Notes: generated by a model not told the origin, from the sequence alone. Positions 25,222-35,779 are shown, counted from the stretch's first letter. The stretch is DNA of 64,000 bases from Dehalococcoidia bacterium (GCA_023228825.1 JALOAL010000013.1:18564-82563), one strand, 5' to 3'. Translations and numbers: made by a program.

Positions 25222-26616
25222 ATGGCATTGGGCCCCGAGTTCGACCAGCCTCCCGGCCGATCCTTCCGGCGGTTTGACGACGCCGTCAGTCGCGGACAGG
25301 ACCGGCTGTTCAGGGTGCTCTGGTTCGCTATCCCCCCCGGTTCCGTCGCGCGCAACCCGCACTTCCAGGCGCTCCTCGCCTCGCGGTTCTTCGCGGACCT
25401 GGCGCTGCAGGCCCTCTACTACGCCGCGCTCATCGCCAGCGCGCGCACCAGTGACAGCGCCCTCCAGGCCGCCGCCATTGGCGTGGCGTTCCTGCTGCCG
25501 GGGGTGATCCTGGGGCCGTGGGGCGGCGCCGTGGCGGACGCCGTGCCGAAGCGCGTCGCGCTCTTCGGGGCGTACCTGGCCATGGGGGTGCTGGCGCTGC
25601 TCGTGCCCACCACCACGGGCACGGGCTTCGGGGCGATGCTGGTGATCCTGTTCCTGGTGCGCGTGCTGCACCAGGTCTCCCAGCCGGCCGAGTCCGCGGC
25701 TGCGCCGCTGGTGGCCAGCCACGCGGAACTCGCCTCTGCCAACTCGTTCCTGTCGCTGGCCTCGTCAGTGGGCGAGGTGAGCGGCAAGGCGCTGCTGGCG
25801 CCGGCGGTCGTGCGGTTCTGGGGGCTGCGGCCGGTCACGTTCATCGCAGGCCTGATGTTCTGTTTCTCCGCCCTGCGCGTGGTCAAGTTCCGCCCGGACA
25901 CGGACGACACGGTGTTCGACCGTAGGCAGGTGCGCCGCTTCGGGGTCATCGAGGCGGTGCGCTGGCTGCTGGAAGAACCGGGCGCCTTCTGGATGCTGCT
26001 GCTGGCCGCCATGGCCAGCACCATCAACGTGGTGCTGGGCACGCTGGGCCCGCAGTACGTGAAGCAGGTGCTGGAGGTGGACCCCACGCTCACGTTCTAC
26101 GTCTTCGCCCCGGCTTCCCTGGGGGTAGTGGGGGGCCTGCTGCTGGCGCCGCTGGCCATCCGCGTGGCGGGGGAACGCGCCGTGGCGGTGGCGGGCTTCA
26201 CCGTGGTCTCGCTCGCCATGATCGCCCTGGGCCAGGTCAGCCGGGTCTCGGACATGCTCGGCTGGATGCTCCTGCTGGACATCCCGCGCGTGGGCGACGA
26301 GGTGGAGATGGCGGCGGCGATCTCGCTGCTCGTGGGCGCGGGCATCACGCTGGCGGCGGCCGCCACCCAGACCTACATCGGCAAGTACGTCCCGGTGGGG
26401 ATCCACGGGCGGGTCTTCGCGCTCCTGGGCGCGCTGAAGGACGGCCTGGCCATCCCGCAGTTGCTGCTGCTGGGCGCGGTCGCCTCCTCCATCGGCGTGG
26501 GCGCCGTGGTGACCGTGGCCCCCGTCGCGCTGCTACTCATCGCCTATGGCGTGGCGCGCGCCTCCACCGCGTGGCACGGCCGCATGCCCCGTTCGAGGAT
26601 CCTCGACGGGTCGTAG
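25222..26616 (+). CDS. MFS transporter
   Basis: A 464-residue major facilitator protein with about 12 membrane segments after a 45-residue cytoplasmic N-terminus. The first half has SRFFADLALQALYYAAL and the loop GGAVADAVPKRVAL (variant of the family A motif G-x-x-x-D-x-x-x-R-R/K), and the second half has VGIHGRVFALLGALKDGLA, typical of the efflux-like MFS_3 group whose loop reads R-x-x-R-V-x. Substrate unknown. The ATG has no clear ribosome site. The remnant at 3.9-4.25 kb belongs to the same superfamily. Confidence 0.88.
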   Translation: MALGPEFDQPPGRSFRRFDDAVSRGQDRLFRVLWFAIPPGSVARNPHFQALLASRFFADLALQALYYAALIASARTSDSALQAAAIGVAFLLPGVILGPWGGAVADAVPKRVALFGAYLAMGVLALLVPTTTGTGFGAMLVILFLVRVLHQVSQPAESAAAPLVASHAELASANSFLSLASSVGEVSGKALLAPAVVRFWGLRPVTFIAGLMFCFSALRVVKFRPDTDDTVFDRRQVRRFGVIEAVRWLLEEPGAFWMLLLAAMASTINVVLGTLGPQYVKQVLEVDPTLTFYVFAPASLGVVGGLLLAPLAIRVAGERAVAVAGFTVVSLAMIALGQVSRVSDMLGWMLLLDIPRVGDEVEMAAAISLLVGAGITLAAAATQTYIGKYVPVGIHGRVFALLGALKDGLAIPQLLLLGAVASSIGVGAVVTVAPVALLLIAYGVARASTAWHGRMPRSRILDGS

Positions 26617-26646
26617 CCGCGCCGGAGCGCGGGTACCGGGGTGGCG

Positions 26647-27711
26647 CTACGGGTAGAGCGGGCCGCGTTCCAGGCCGGCAGTGGCGGGCAGCCCGAACAT
26701 CAGGTTCAGGTTCTGCATCGCGGATCCGCTCTGGCCCTTCATCAGGTTATCGATGGACGACATCACCACCACTCGCCGCCCACCCTCCGCCACGAAGACG
26801 GAGAGGTCGATGTAGTTGGAACCGAGGGGCCCCTTGAGCGTGGGCGGCGAGTCCAGCACGCGCACGAAGTGCTGGCCCGCGTAGAACTCGCGGTAGCGCT
26901 CCAGCAGGCCCTCCCGCGTCACGGTCTTGTTCGCCGTCAGGTGCATGGTGTTCAGGATGCCGCGCGTGGTGCCCAGCAGGTGCGGGATGAAGTCCACCGT
27001 GGCGCCGGAGGCCTGGCCCAGGCGGCCCAACGTCATCTCCGACTCCACCACGTGCTGGTGGTTCAGGACGCGGTAGGGCACCACGTTGTCGTTCAGGTGG
27101 GAGAAGTGCTGCAGGGGCGCCGGCTTCTTGCCGGCCCCGCTGGAGCCGGTCAGGCCGTCCACCTGCACCGTGCCCGCCTCCACCAGGCCGTCCGCGAACA
27201 GCGGCGCCAGGCCCAGGATGATGCCCACCGCGAAGCACCCGGGGTTCCCCACGATCTTCGAGTGCGCGATCGCCTCGCCATTCAGTTCGGAGACCCCATA
27301 GGCGTTCTGGCCTAGCAGGTCGGCCGCGCCGTGCGTGGCGTCACTGATCGAGGGGTGCCGCGCGGCGTAGCGGCCGTAGTCCGCGGTGCTGGTGAAGCGG
27401 AAATCGCCTGAGTAGTCGATGAAGCGCACGCCTCGGCTGTGCAGGTCCTGCGCGTACTGCTGCGAGACGCGGTCGGGCGTGGCGAAGATCACCACGTCGC
27501 AGTCCTCGCCCACCGCCACCTCGTCCGAGGACTGCACGACCAGGTCGCAGCGCCCGGCCAGGTGCGGATAGACCTCGTCAATGCGCTTCCCTGCGTCGTC
27601 ACGCGCGATGAGCGTGGAGACCTGGAAGTGCGGGTGCTGAAGCAGCAGTTCGAGGATGCCGAGTCCGCCGTAGCCGGTGGCGCCGACCAGTTGGGCGCGG
27701 ATGGGAGCCAT
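26647..27711 (-). CDS. argC: N-acetyl-gamma-glutamyl-phosphate reductase (ArgC/LysY type)
   Basis: A 354-residue semialdehyde-dehydrogenase-fold enzyme from the ATG at 27711; the 27 codons upstream do not match the family. The N-terminus IRAQLVGATGYGGLGILELL binds NADP, the catalytic Cys is in KIVGNPGCFAVG, and LTGSSGAGKKP and HVVESEMTLGRL are family signatures. It reduces acylglutamyl (arginine pathway) or, in the LysY version, LysW-bound aminoadipyl phosphate. No other arginine or lysine gene is nearby, so the two cannot be told apart here. Confidence 0.9.
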   Translation of the reverse strand: MAPIRAQLVGATGYGGLGILELLLQHPHFQVSTLIARDDAGKRIDEVYPHLAGRCDLVVQSSDEVAVGEDCDVVIFATPDRVSQQYAQDLHSRGVRFIDYSGDFRFTSTADYGRYAARHPSISDATHGAADLLGQNAYGVSELNGEAIAHSKIVGNPGCFAVGIILGLAPLFADGLVEAGTVQVDGLTGSSGAGKKPAPLQHFSHLNDNVVPYRVLNHQHVVESEMTLGRLGQASGATVDFIPHLLGTTRGILNTMHLTANKTVTREGLLERYREFYAGQHFVRVLDSPPTLKGPLGSNYIDLSVFVAEGGRRVVVMSSIDNLMKGQSGSAMQNLNLMFGLPATAGLERGPLYP

Positions 27712-27856
27712 TGCAAGAACCTCCGGTGCGCGATGAACAGTCAGTGTAGAGAGCCCTTGCGGCTCGGGCATCTCGCTCGCCACGCTCGTCACGCTCGGCC
27801 ATGCGTTGAGGGTCGCGGGCGGGACGGCGGGGCGCGGCGGCCGTTAGCCTGCCGCC

Positions 27857-28402
27857 ATGGCAGAAGACCCCGCCCCCGACGGCTGGCGCGCGTACCTCGG
27901 TCAGTCGGACCAGGACCTGCTGGCCGCGTGCGAGGTGGACCGGTTCCGCGCGAGCGGGCCGGGAGGGCAAAAGCGCAACAAGACGGACTCGGCCGTCCGC
28001 CTGCGCCACCGTCCCACCGGCCTCGAGTCGCTCGCCGTCGAGTCGCGCTCCCAGCACGAGAACCGGGCCCGCGCCCTCCGCCGTCTGCGCGTCGCCATTG
28101 CCCTCGCCATGCGCGAGTCCGTGGATCTGGAGGCGTACCGCCGGTCCGAGGTCTTTGCGGAGCGCGTCATCCGGGGCCGCCTGGCGGTGGCGGAGCGGAA
28201 CCCGCTCTACCCGCAGGTGGTGGCGGAGACCTTCGATATGCTGGAGGCGGCGGGCTGGCGGCTCTCGGACGCGGCCTCCGCGCTGGGCCTGAGCACCGCG
28301 GCGCTGGGACGCTTCCTGGAGGGCGACCCGGTGGTCTTCCGCGCCGCGAATGCACGGCGCCTGGCGCTCGGCTTCGGCGCGCTGCGGCCCAGTCGCGCGT
28401 GA
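27857..28402 (+). CDS. Release-factor-like GGQ protein with HTH-like C-terminus
   Basis: A 181-residue protein with the peptidyl-tRNA hydrolase domain of class I release factors: FRASGPGGQKRNKTDSAVRL (GGQ at about residues 35-37) and LAVESRSQHENRARALRRL, the helix that follows. It lacks the codon-recognition domains of RF1/RF2, as in ArfB/PrfH-type rescue factors. Instead of the basic C-terminal tail of ArfB it carries about 80 helical residues including WRLSDAASALGLSTAALGRF, which looks like a helix-turn-helix. It may release peptides from stalled ribosomes or tRNA; how it is targeted is unknown. Divergent from argC. Confidence 0.82.
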   Translation: MAEDPAPDGWRAYLGQSDQDLLAACEVDRFRASGPGGQKRNKTDSAVRLRHRPTGLESLAVESRSQHENRARALRRLRVAIALAMRESVDLEAYRRSEVFAERVIRGRLAVAERNPLYPQVVAETFDMLEAAGWRLSDAASALGLSTAALGRFLEGDPVVFRAANARRLALGFGALRPSRA

Positions 28403-28532
28403 CGCCGCGTCCCGGCCCCCTGCGGGCGGCCTCAACCTTTACGCTCACGTGAGGAAGGGCGTATAACGCGCATCACACCGGTGCTCGGCACCGGCACTGG
28501 CGCGCTCGCGCGGCCGTTGGAGAGGACTCCCC

Positions 28533-29915
28533 ATGGCCGTCACGGCTGACCGCGGACCGGCGCCTCCGGACGCCGGCGAGGCGGGCGAGTCCCGCTCGCC
28601 CGCCCGGCCGCCCTGGCCGGGGTTCTACTACGGGTACTGGATCCTGGGCGGCGCGTTCGTCTCCCAGTTGATCACCATCGCCATGATGACCTCCGTGGTG
28701 GGGCCATTCGTGAACCCCATGACGGAGTCCCTGGGCTGGACGACCTCCCAGTTCTTCACCGCCACCACGGTCAGCCGCTTCGTGATGTCCGGCGTGGGCT
28801 TCTTCATCGGCGCGTCCGTGGACCGGCACGGCGGGCGGCGGTTCATGCTGGCCGGCGGACTGATCCTGGGGCTCTCGCTGTTCCTGGCCGGATCGGTCAC
28901 GGAGTTGTGGCAGTGGATCGTGCTCCGCGGCGTGATGTTCACCATGGGCGCCGCCCTGGTGGGCAACCTGGTGGTCAACGTCACCATGGCGAAGTGGTGG
29001 GTGACCAAGCGCGGCCGCATGATCGGCTTCTCTTCCATGGGGGTGTCGCTGGCGGGGATGACGTTCCCGGGCGTCGCCACGGTGCTCATTGCCCAGTTCG
29101 GGTGGGAGGACGCCTGGCGGGTGCTGGCCCTCATCACCGTGATCACGATCCTGCCCACGGCCACCATCATGCGACGCCAGCCGGAGGACCACGGCTGGCA
29201 CCCGGACGGGCTGGACGAGGCGCAGATGCGCGCGGGTGGCGGGGCGGCCGCGCAGGCGGACTACGACAACTCCTTCACCCGCCGCGAGGCACTGCACACG
29301 AAGGCCCTCTACCTGATCGTGCTGGCGTTCGGCCTGGGCGGGGTGGGCATCCAGGTGATGCTGGTGCAGTCGATCCCGTTCCTGGAGGACAACGGCTTCA
29401 GCACCGGCTTCGGCGCGGTCATGGCCACCACCATGTCCTTCCCGGCGCTGATCTCCAAGCCGTTCTGGGGCTGGACCATGGAGCGCATCGAACCCAAGAC
29501 TGCCGCCGCCATCGGCTTCGGGCAGGCGGGCGTGGCGATGATCGTCATCGTGTTCGCGGCCAACGCGGACGCGGTGCCGCTGCTGGTGCTGGGCTACGCG
29601 CTCATGGGCTGGGGCTTCGGCGGGCAGATCCCCCTGCAGGAGACGATCTGGGGCTCGTACTTCGGGAGGCGCTACCTCGGGTCCGTGCGTAGCGTGGCTA
29701 TGCCGATCTCGCTCGTGATCGGCGCCAGTTCCCCACTCATCGTCGCCACTTATCGAGACATGGTGGGCAACTACAACGGCGTCTTCGTGGGCGTGGGCGT
29801 GTGCTGGATCGTGGCGGCCCTCGTGGTCATGCTCGTGCGCAAGCCACCCCGTCCGGACCGCCCGCCCCCGCCCCCGCCCCCCGAGCCGGCCGAACCGGCC
29901 GCACCCGCGGGCTGA
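28533..29915 (+). CDS. MFS transporter, oxalate/formate antiporter-like (OFA/monocarboxylate) group
   Basis: A 460-residue protein with 12 membrane segments. The opening FYYGYWILGGAFVSQLITIA, then VDRHGGRRFMLAGGLILGLS (motif A) and the second-half GFGAVMATTMSFPALISKPF, are typical of the OFA/MCT-like branch that moves organic acids. A 30-residue Pro/Ala-rich cytoplasmic N-terminus and Pro-rich C-terminus flank the core. GGAGAGGA precedes the ATG. The anion it carries is unknown; the many acyl-CoA enzymes around suggest a carboxylate. Confidence 0.87.
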   Translation: MAVTADRGPAPPDAGEAGESRSPARPPWPGFYYGYWILGGAFVSQLITIAMMTSVVGPFVNPMTESLGWTTSQFFTATTVSRFVMSGVGFFIGASVDRHGGRRFMLAGGLILGLSLFLAGSVTELWQWIVLRGVMFTMGAALVGNLVVNVTMAKWWVTKRGRMIGFSSMGVSLAGMTFPGVATVLIAQFGWEDAWRVLALITVITILPTATIMRRQPEDHGWHPDGLDEAQMRAGGGAAAQADYDNSFTRREALHTKALYLIVLAFGLGGVGIQVMLVQSIPFLEDNGFSTGFGAVMATTMSFPALISKPFWGWTMERIEPKTAAAIGFGQAGVAMIVIVFAANADAVPLLVLGYALMGWGFGGQIPLQETIWGSYFGRRYLGSVRSVAMPISLVIGASSPLIVATYRDMVGNYNGVFVGVGVCWIVAALVVMLVRKPPRPDRPPPPPPPEPAEPAAPAG

Positions 29916-29924
29916 CGTCGCGCC

Positions 29925-30263
29925 TCACGCCTTGCGGATCGTGGCCGTCAGGCCGCGCTGCTCCAACCGGTCGCGGTACAACTCCGCACGTTCGAGGGGA
30001 CACGAGATCACGTCCGCCTGCCCGTGGTGGTGCGCCGCCAGCATCACCTCCACCGCACGCTCGATGTCCAACTCCGGAACGGAGGCCAGCAGCGCGTACA
30101 CCACGCCGTCCATCGTGTTGTGGTCGTCGTTGTGGAGGATCACCACGTACGGCGGCAGCGTCTCCTCGATGGGTCGCGTCTGGCCCTGGCGGGCGGGCGC
30201 CTCTGTGGTGGCGCGGGGTGGAGTGGCGAGGGCGGTCACGGGTAGTGTCACCGTCTGTGTCAC
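29925..30263 (-). CDS. clpS: ATP-dependent Clp protease adaptor ClpS
   Basis: A 112-residue adaptor beginning at GTG (30263). After a Pro/Thr-rich 35-residue tail comes the ClpS core PPYVVILHNDDHNTMDGVVY (the Asn-Asp-Asp pocket that reads N-degrons), VMLAAHHHGQADVISCP and the Ala-Glu-rich ERAELYRDRLEQRGL. It would deliver proteins with destabilising N-termini to ClpAP/ClpCP. It follows the PPOX-fold gene by seven bases on the same strand. A second, divergent ClpS copy is encoded at 32655. Confidence 0.92.
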   Translation of the reverse strand: MTQTVTLPVTALATPPRATTEAPARQGQTRPIEETLPPYVVILHNDDHNTMDGVVYALLASVPELDIERAVEVMLAAHHHGQADVISCPLERAELYRDRLEQRGLTATIRKA

Positions 30264-30270
30264 AGCAGCG

Positions 30271-30744
30271 TTAGCCGAGTTTGCCGTGGTCCCAGGAGCG
30301 GACGCGTTCCGGGTGGATGCGCACGGTGACGCGCTTGAACGCCGCTGGCGGCAGGTCCGCTTCTGGCGACGGCGCCGCCGGCAATGGCGGCCTCGGCCGG
30401 CCGCTGTACCGAGCGCCCACCAGGGCCAGCGTACGCGCGGTCACCTGCGGGTCGCGCACCACCTCCGCGCGCGCGTCCATGGAGACGCCTCGCAGTTCGT
30501 CGTACGTGTCGCCGGCTTCCAGGAGCACGGTCACGCGCGGGTCGCGCTCCAGGTTGACCACCTTCTGCGAGGTCCCGTAGGTGGTGAAGACCATCAGCCC
30601 CTCGTCGTCCACCTCGTACCACATGGGCACCAGGTGCGGGCGGCCGTCCGCGTTGATGCTGGCCACCTGCAGGATGCGTGCCTCCGCCATCAGCGCGCGC
30701 TGCTCGTCCTCGGTCAGTTCGATGGCCCGGCGTCGGTTCGTCAT
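30271..30744 (-). CDS. Pyridoxamine 5'-phosphate oxidase-fold (PPOX/F420-type) protein
   Basis: A 157-residue split-barrel flavin or F420-binding protein. The N-terminal part ILQVASINADGRPHLVPMWY and GLMVFTTYGTSQKVVNLERD, VTVLLEAGDTYDELRGVSMD are characteristic of the PPOX class F420-dependent/heme-utilisation group. The substrate is unknown. A Pro-rich insert lies before the last strands (VTVRIHPERVRSWDHGKL). The upstream neighbour on this strand is the TauE exporter and the downstream one is clpS. Confidence 0.85.
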   Translation of the reverse strand: MTNRRRAIELTEDEQRALMAEARILQVASINADGRPHLVPMWYEVDDEGLMVFTTYGTSQKVVNLERDPRVTVLLEAGDTYDELRGVSMDARAEVVRDPQVTARTLALVGARYSGRPRPPLPAAPSPEADLPPAAFKRVTVRIHPERVRSWDHGKLG

Positions 30745-30819
30745 GCGTCCTCCACGAGGGGTCTCCGCGGCCGATGATACCCCGGCGTCGAGGCGTCTCG
30801 GACCTGCCCCGGACAGGAC

Positions 30820-31581
30820 TTATGTGAAGAAGATCACGACGGCGGCCAGCACGGCATAGCCGATCACGCCCTGGCGCAGGCGTTGCGGACTGAGGCGCCT
30901 CGCCCAGCCCACGCCCAGGAACCCGCCCGCCAGCGCCGCAACGCCGAGCACCGCGGCCGGCGCCCACTCCACCGGCCCCCAGATCGCGAAATAGGCCACC
31001 GCCGCCGCGTTGATGATGACCGAGAGCATCCCCTTCAGCGCGTTCGAGCGGTGCAGGTCGTCCGGCAGCAGGATCGCGAGCACCGCCAGCGTCAGGATCC
31101 CGAGCCCCGCGCCGAAGTAGGCGCCGTACACCGCCAGAATGAACACGCCTGCGAGCACCTCCACGTTCGCGTCGCTCTGAGCGCGGTCGCCCCGGTGGTC
31201 GGCCACCCAGGTGGCCAGGCGCGGCTGGGCGGCCATCAGGCCCGCTGCAAAGAGGATGAGGAAGGGCACGATTGCCTCGAACGACTCGGCGGAGGTGTAG
31301 AGCAGGAGCGCGGAGCCGGCGATGGCGCCCGCGATGCTGGGGGCGGTGAGGATGAGGACGCGGCGGCGTTGCCCGCGCAACTGCTCGGCGTAGCCGATGG
31401 TGCCGCCGATGTAGCCAGGCCACATGGCCACGGTATTGGTGATGTTGGCCACCTTGGGCGCGTAGCCCACCGCCACCAGCGCCGGGAAGGAGACGAGCGA
31501 TCCACCGCCGGCCACGGCGTTGATGGCGCCGGCCAGGAAGCCGGCCACCACCAGGAACAGGTACTCCAGGACTGTCTCCAC
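30820..31581 (-). CDS. TauE/SafE family sulfite/organosulfonate exporter
   Basis: A 253-residue membrane protein starting at GTG (31581) with CGGAGGCG before it; the frame is open to 32595 but that part is antisense to a crotonase. The first helix is LEYLFLVVAGFLAGAINAVAGGGS, with the family Gly-Gly-Gly-Ser loop, then ANITNTVAMWPGYIGG. It has about eight membrane segments in two repeated halves (second copy near YGAYFGAGLGILTLAVLAIL). The family exports sulfite, sulfoacetate or related anions; substrate here is unknown. Confidence 0.88.
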   Translation of the reverse strand: METVLEYLFLVVAGFLAGAINAVAGGGSLVSFPALVAVGYAPKVANITNTVAMWPGYIGGTIGYAEQLRGQRRRVLILTAPSIAGAIAGSALLLYTSAESFEAIVPFLILFAAGLMAAQPRLATWVADHRGDRAQSDANVEVLAGVFILAVYGAYFGAGLGILTLAVLAILLPDDLHRSNALKGMLSVIINAAAVAYFAIWGPVEWAPAAVLGVAALAGGFLGVGWARRLSPQRLRQGVIGYAVLAAVVIFFT

Positions 31582-31701
31582 CCGCGCCTCCGAATGCGGC
31601 ACTGTAACAGCGAGTCTGCTCAGCCGCTGTGGGCCCCCCACCCCGCCGGGCGCTGCGTGTGCTAGAACCCAGACAGCACGCTGCAAGCAGAGGGGACGCT
31701 G

Positions 31702-32502
31702 ATGGCCATCCGGTACGACGACTTCGAGGACCTGATCGTGGAAGTCCAGGACGGCATTGGGCACTTCCGCATCAACCGGCCAGAGGTGCTGAACGCCCTC
31801 CGCACCCAGACCTTCTGGGAGGTGGTGGAACTGGGCCGGCGCTTCCAGGTGGACGACGACGTGCGCGTGGTGGTCTGCTCCCACGAGGGGCGGGGCTTCT
31901 CCGCGGGCGCGGACCTGGCCCAGCGCAACCCGGTGGACCCAGAGCGCACGCCAAACGCCTCGCCGAACGACTCCATGGGCATCTCCACCATTGGGCTGGC
32001 CATGCCGGGCCTGGACAAGCCCACCATCGCGGCCATCAACGGCGTCTGCGCGGGGGCGGGGTACGCCTTCGCGCTGTCGTTCGACATCCGCTACCTGGGG
32101 CCGCAGGCGCGCTTCGTGACGGTCTTCGGCCGCCGCGCGCTGAGCCCGGACTGCGGCATGACCTACCACCTGCCCCGCCTGGTGGGGCCGGCGAAGGCGC
32201 TCGAACTGCTCTACACCAGCCGGGACGTCTTCGCCGAAGAGGCGCTGGCCCTGGGGCTGGGCAACGAACTGGTGGAGGACCCGCTGGACCGCGCGTTCGA
32301 GGTGGCGGCGCAACTGGTGGAGGGCGCCCCGCTCTCCATGATGTGGATGAAGCGAGAGGTGCGCCACGCCTGGGGCGCCGACCTGAAGTCCCAGATCGAG
32401 TTCGAGTGGTCCGCCCAGGGCCAGTTGCGCGGCACCGCCGACGTGGCCGAGGGCCGCGCCTCGTTCCTGGAGCAGCGCCCCGCGAAGTTCACCGGCCGCT
32501 AA
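31702..32502 (+). CDS. Enoyl-CoA hydratase/isomerase family protein
   Basis: A 266-residue crotonase. The oxyanion-hole segments are RGFSAGADLAQRNPV and AAINGVCAGAGYAFALSFDI; where the classical hydratase has Glu, the second segment is followed by PDCGMTYHLPRLVG, typical of a broader crotonase set. CAGAGGGGACGCTG precedes the ATG. It acts on 2-enoyl-CoA or a related thioester. A 13-bp hairpin follows. Confidence 0.9.
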   Translation: MAIRYDDFEDLIVEVQDGIGHFRINRPEVLNALRTQTFWEVVELGRRFQVDDDVRVVVCSHEGRGFSAGADLAQRNPVDPERTPNASPNDSMGISTIGLAMPGLDKPTIAAINGVCAGAGYAFALSFDIRYLGPQARFVTVFGRRALSPDCGMTYHLPRLVGPAKALELLYTSRDVFAEEALALGLGNELVEDPLDRAFEVAAQLVEGAPLSMMWMKREVRHAWGADLKSQIEFEWSAQGQLRGTADVAEGRASFLEQRPAKFTGR

Positions 32503-32526
32503 CCGGCGCAGTCCGGGGAGACAACA

Positions 32527-32570
32527 CGACGGATCGAGGACTCCCCGCCCGAGAGGCCCTCGATCCGTCG
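32527..32570 (+). terminator. Hairpin after the crotonase gene
   Basis: CGACGGATCGAGG (32527-32539) pairs perfectly with CCTCGATCCGTCG (32558-32570) across an 18-base loop, 24 bases after the stop codon. Confidence 0.6.
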
Positions 32571-32654
32571 GAGTGCAGATTAACGGAGATCGCAAGCACG
32601 CCGTAGAGGGGGCCGAATCCGCACCCGATAACGGCCTGTCGGGCGCTCAACGGC

Positions 32655-33035
32655 TCAGGTGGCCTCCTCCACGATGGCGGACATGGAGCCCCTGGAGGTG
32701 GGGATGCGCGGGTCTGCGCCGTAGGCGTGGATCTGGGACTGCTTCGCCTCGCACTCCCGCCGCTCGGCGGTCATCAGGGTGACGCGGCCGTGGGTGTCCA
32801 CCAGCCTCGCGAGGGCAAACGCCTTCTCGGGCGCGTAGCCAAAGATCGTGCCCAGCATCTCGATCACGTACTCGTACGTGTGGTCGTTGTCGTCCAGCAG
32901 CACCAGCCGCCAGAGGTGTTCCGGCTCCTGCTGCGTCTCCTCGCCCCGAGTGCGCGCGGGGGTGCGGGTGGGCGTAACCACGGGTTCACGGGTGGCGGCG
33001 GGCGGCAGGGCCGGGAGGTTCGCTGTCGCAGGCAT
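32655..33035 (-). CDS. Divergent ClpS-like adaptor (DDNDHTYEYV type)
   Basis: A 126-residue protein with a Pro/Thr-rich N-terminal tail of about 40 residues, then HLWRLVLLDDNDHTYEYVIEML and KAFALARLVDTHGRVTLMTAE, a ClpS core in which the N-degron pocket reads DDNDH instead of NDD. The extra C-terminal stretch (AYGADPRIPTSRGSMSAIVEE) is not in ordinary ClpS. This variant is a recognised subfamily in some phyla. It may deliver a different substrate set to Clp than the ClpS at 29925. It starts 33 bases before the fbpC stop on the same strand. Confidence 0.85.
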   Translation of the reverse strand: MPATANLPALPPAATREPVVTPTRTPARTRGEETQQEPEHLWRLVLLDDNDHTYEYVIEMLGTIFGYAPEKAFALARLVDTHGRVTLMTAERRECEAKQSQIHAYGADPRIPTSRGSMSAIVEEAT

Positions 33036-33068
33036 GCTGACGATGGTACGTCGCGCTCTGGCCGGAGG

Positions 33069-34153
<1,085 letters not shown>

Positions 34154-34157
<4 letters not shown>

Positions 34158-35779
34158 GATGCGCGCCCCGACCCGAGGCGGAACGCCACCAGCGCGAGTG
34201 CGGAGATAGCGACCAGCAGCAGCGCCGGCCCCGCCGCCTCGCCGAAGCGCGCCTCGCTACTGGCGCCCCAGGTACGGGCGGCCAGCGTGTGGAACCCGGT
34301 GGGCGACAGGATGAGGGTGGCCGGCAGTTCCTTCATGGTGGTCAGGAACACCAGCGCCGCGCCCGCCAGCATCCCACGCCCCGCGAGCGGCAGCGTGATG
34401 GTGGTCAGCACCTGCCACGGACGGCGGCCCAGGCCTCGGGCGGCCTCCTCCATGGAGGGGCGCACCCGGCCGAGCGAGACGCGCATGGCGCCGGTGGCCT
34501 GCGGCAGGAAGAGCAGCACGTAGGCGGCGACCAGGAGCGGGAGCGACTGGTACAGCCAGGAGATGCGCACCGCCGCGAACACGAGCGCCAGCGCCACCAC
34601 CAGGCCGGGCAGCGCGTACCCCGTGTACGAGGCCACCTCGATCCCGCGGCTGAACCAGCCGCGGTGGCGCACGGACAGGATCGCCACCGGCAGGCCCACG
34701 ACCACCGCCGCCACCGCCGCCAGGCCGGCGGCGGTGACGGAGTTCGAGATGAGCGTGAGGACGTCATTGAACGCCACACCCTGCTGGACGCCCTTCACGA
34801 ACCAGTAGAGGAGCACGCCCACGGGCAGCACCAGCGCCGGGATCAGCACCGCCGCGGCGAAGCCGTACGCCGGCCATCGCCACTTGCCGAGCGCCACCGG
34901 AGACGCGGGCCGGCCGGCGCTGCGCACCGCATCCAGCCGGCGCCGGCTGCGCGCCCACACCTCCAGCGAGACCACGGCGAGCGCCAGCACCACCAGCACC
35001 AGCGCCAGCGCTGCGGCGGTGGAGCGGTCAAACGTGGTGGTGTAGCGGACGTAGATCACGCGCGTGAAGGAGGAGAAGCGCATCAGGGAGGGCGCCCCGA
35101 AGTCAGAGAGCACGTACAGCGCCACCAGCAGGCTGCCGGAGGCGAGCGCCGGGCGCAGCGAGGGCAAGACCACGCGCCGGAACGTGGTCCACGCGCTGTA
35201 GCCAAAGGTGCGCGAGAGTTCCTCGACGCGTGGGTCCGCTGCGGCCAGCGCCGGCCGCAGCACCAGGAACAGGTAGGGGTAGGTGAACAGCGTGAGCACG
35301 ATCGCCGCGCCCGGGAAGCCGTAGATGGAGGGCAGGCGCTCCACGCCCAGCGGCTCCAGCCAGCCCTGCACCAGGCCTCGCGGCCCAAAGGCGGCGATGA
35401 ACGCCATGGCGCCCACGTAGGAGGGCACCGCCAGCGGCAGCGCCGCCAGCACGCCCAGCGCACGCCGCCCCGGGAGGTCCGAGCGCTCCACGATCCACGC
35501 CAGCGGGAGCGAGATCGCGATGGCCGCGACGGTCACCGTGCCCGCCAGTGCAAACGTGCGCACGGTCACGCGCAGGGTGGCGGTGGACGTGATGGTGTCC
35601 CACGCCATACCCCAGGACCCCGCCGCCCGCACCACCAGGTAGACCGGCGGCACCAGGCACAGCAGCCCCACCAGCAGCCCCGAGATGATCAGGAGCGCGT
35701 TGGGGCGCGCCGCCGCCACGTCGCGGGCATTGAGCCGGCTCAGTGGCCGGAAGGGGAACAGGAGGGGGAGTGAGGTCAA
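34154..35779 (-). CDS. fbpB: Iron(III) ABC transporter, fused permease
   Basis: A 541-residue permease made of two binding-protein-dependent transport domains in tandem (about residues 60-260 and 330-535), each with six or so membrane segments. The coupling motifs are in EELSRTFGYSAWTTFRRVVLP and MEEAARGLGRRPWQVLTTITLP, the EAA loops. Fused FbpB-type permeases serve ferric iron importers. Translationally coupled to fbpC; the matching binding protein is fbpA at 37479, on the other strand. Confidence 0.93.

Noticed and set aside
31582..32595. N-terminal extension of the TauE exporter frame
   Set aside because: The extension is antisense to the crotonase and has no membrane segments; a GTG with GGAGG at 31581 gives the proper start.
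34289..35773. A 494-codon plus-strand frame opposite fbpB
   Set aside because: It is a shadow of the permease gene with Arg/Gln/His-rich sequence and no features.
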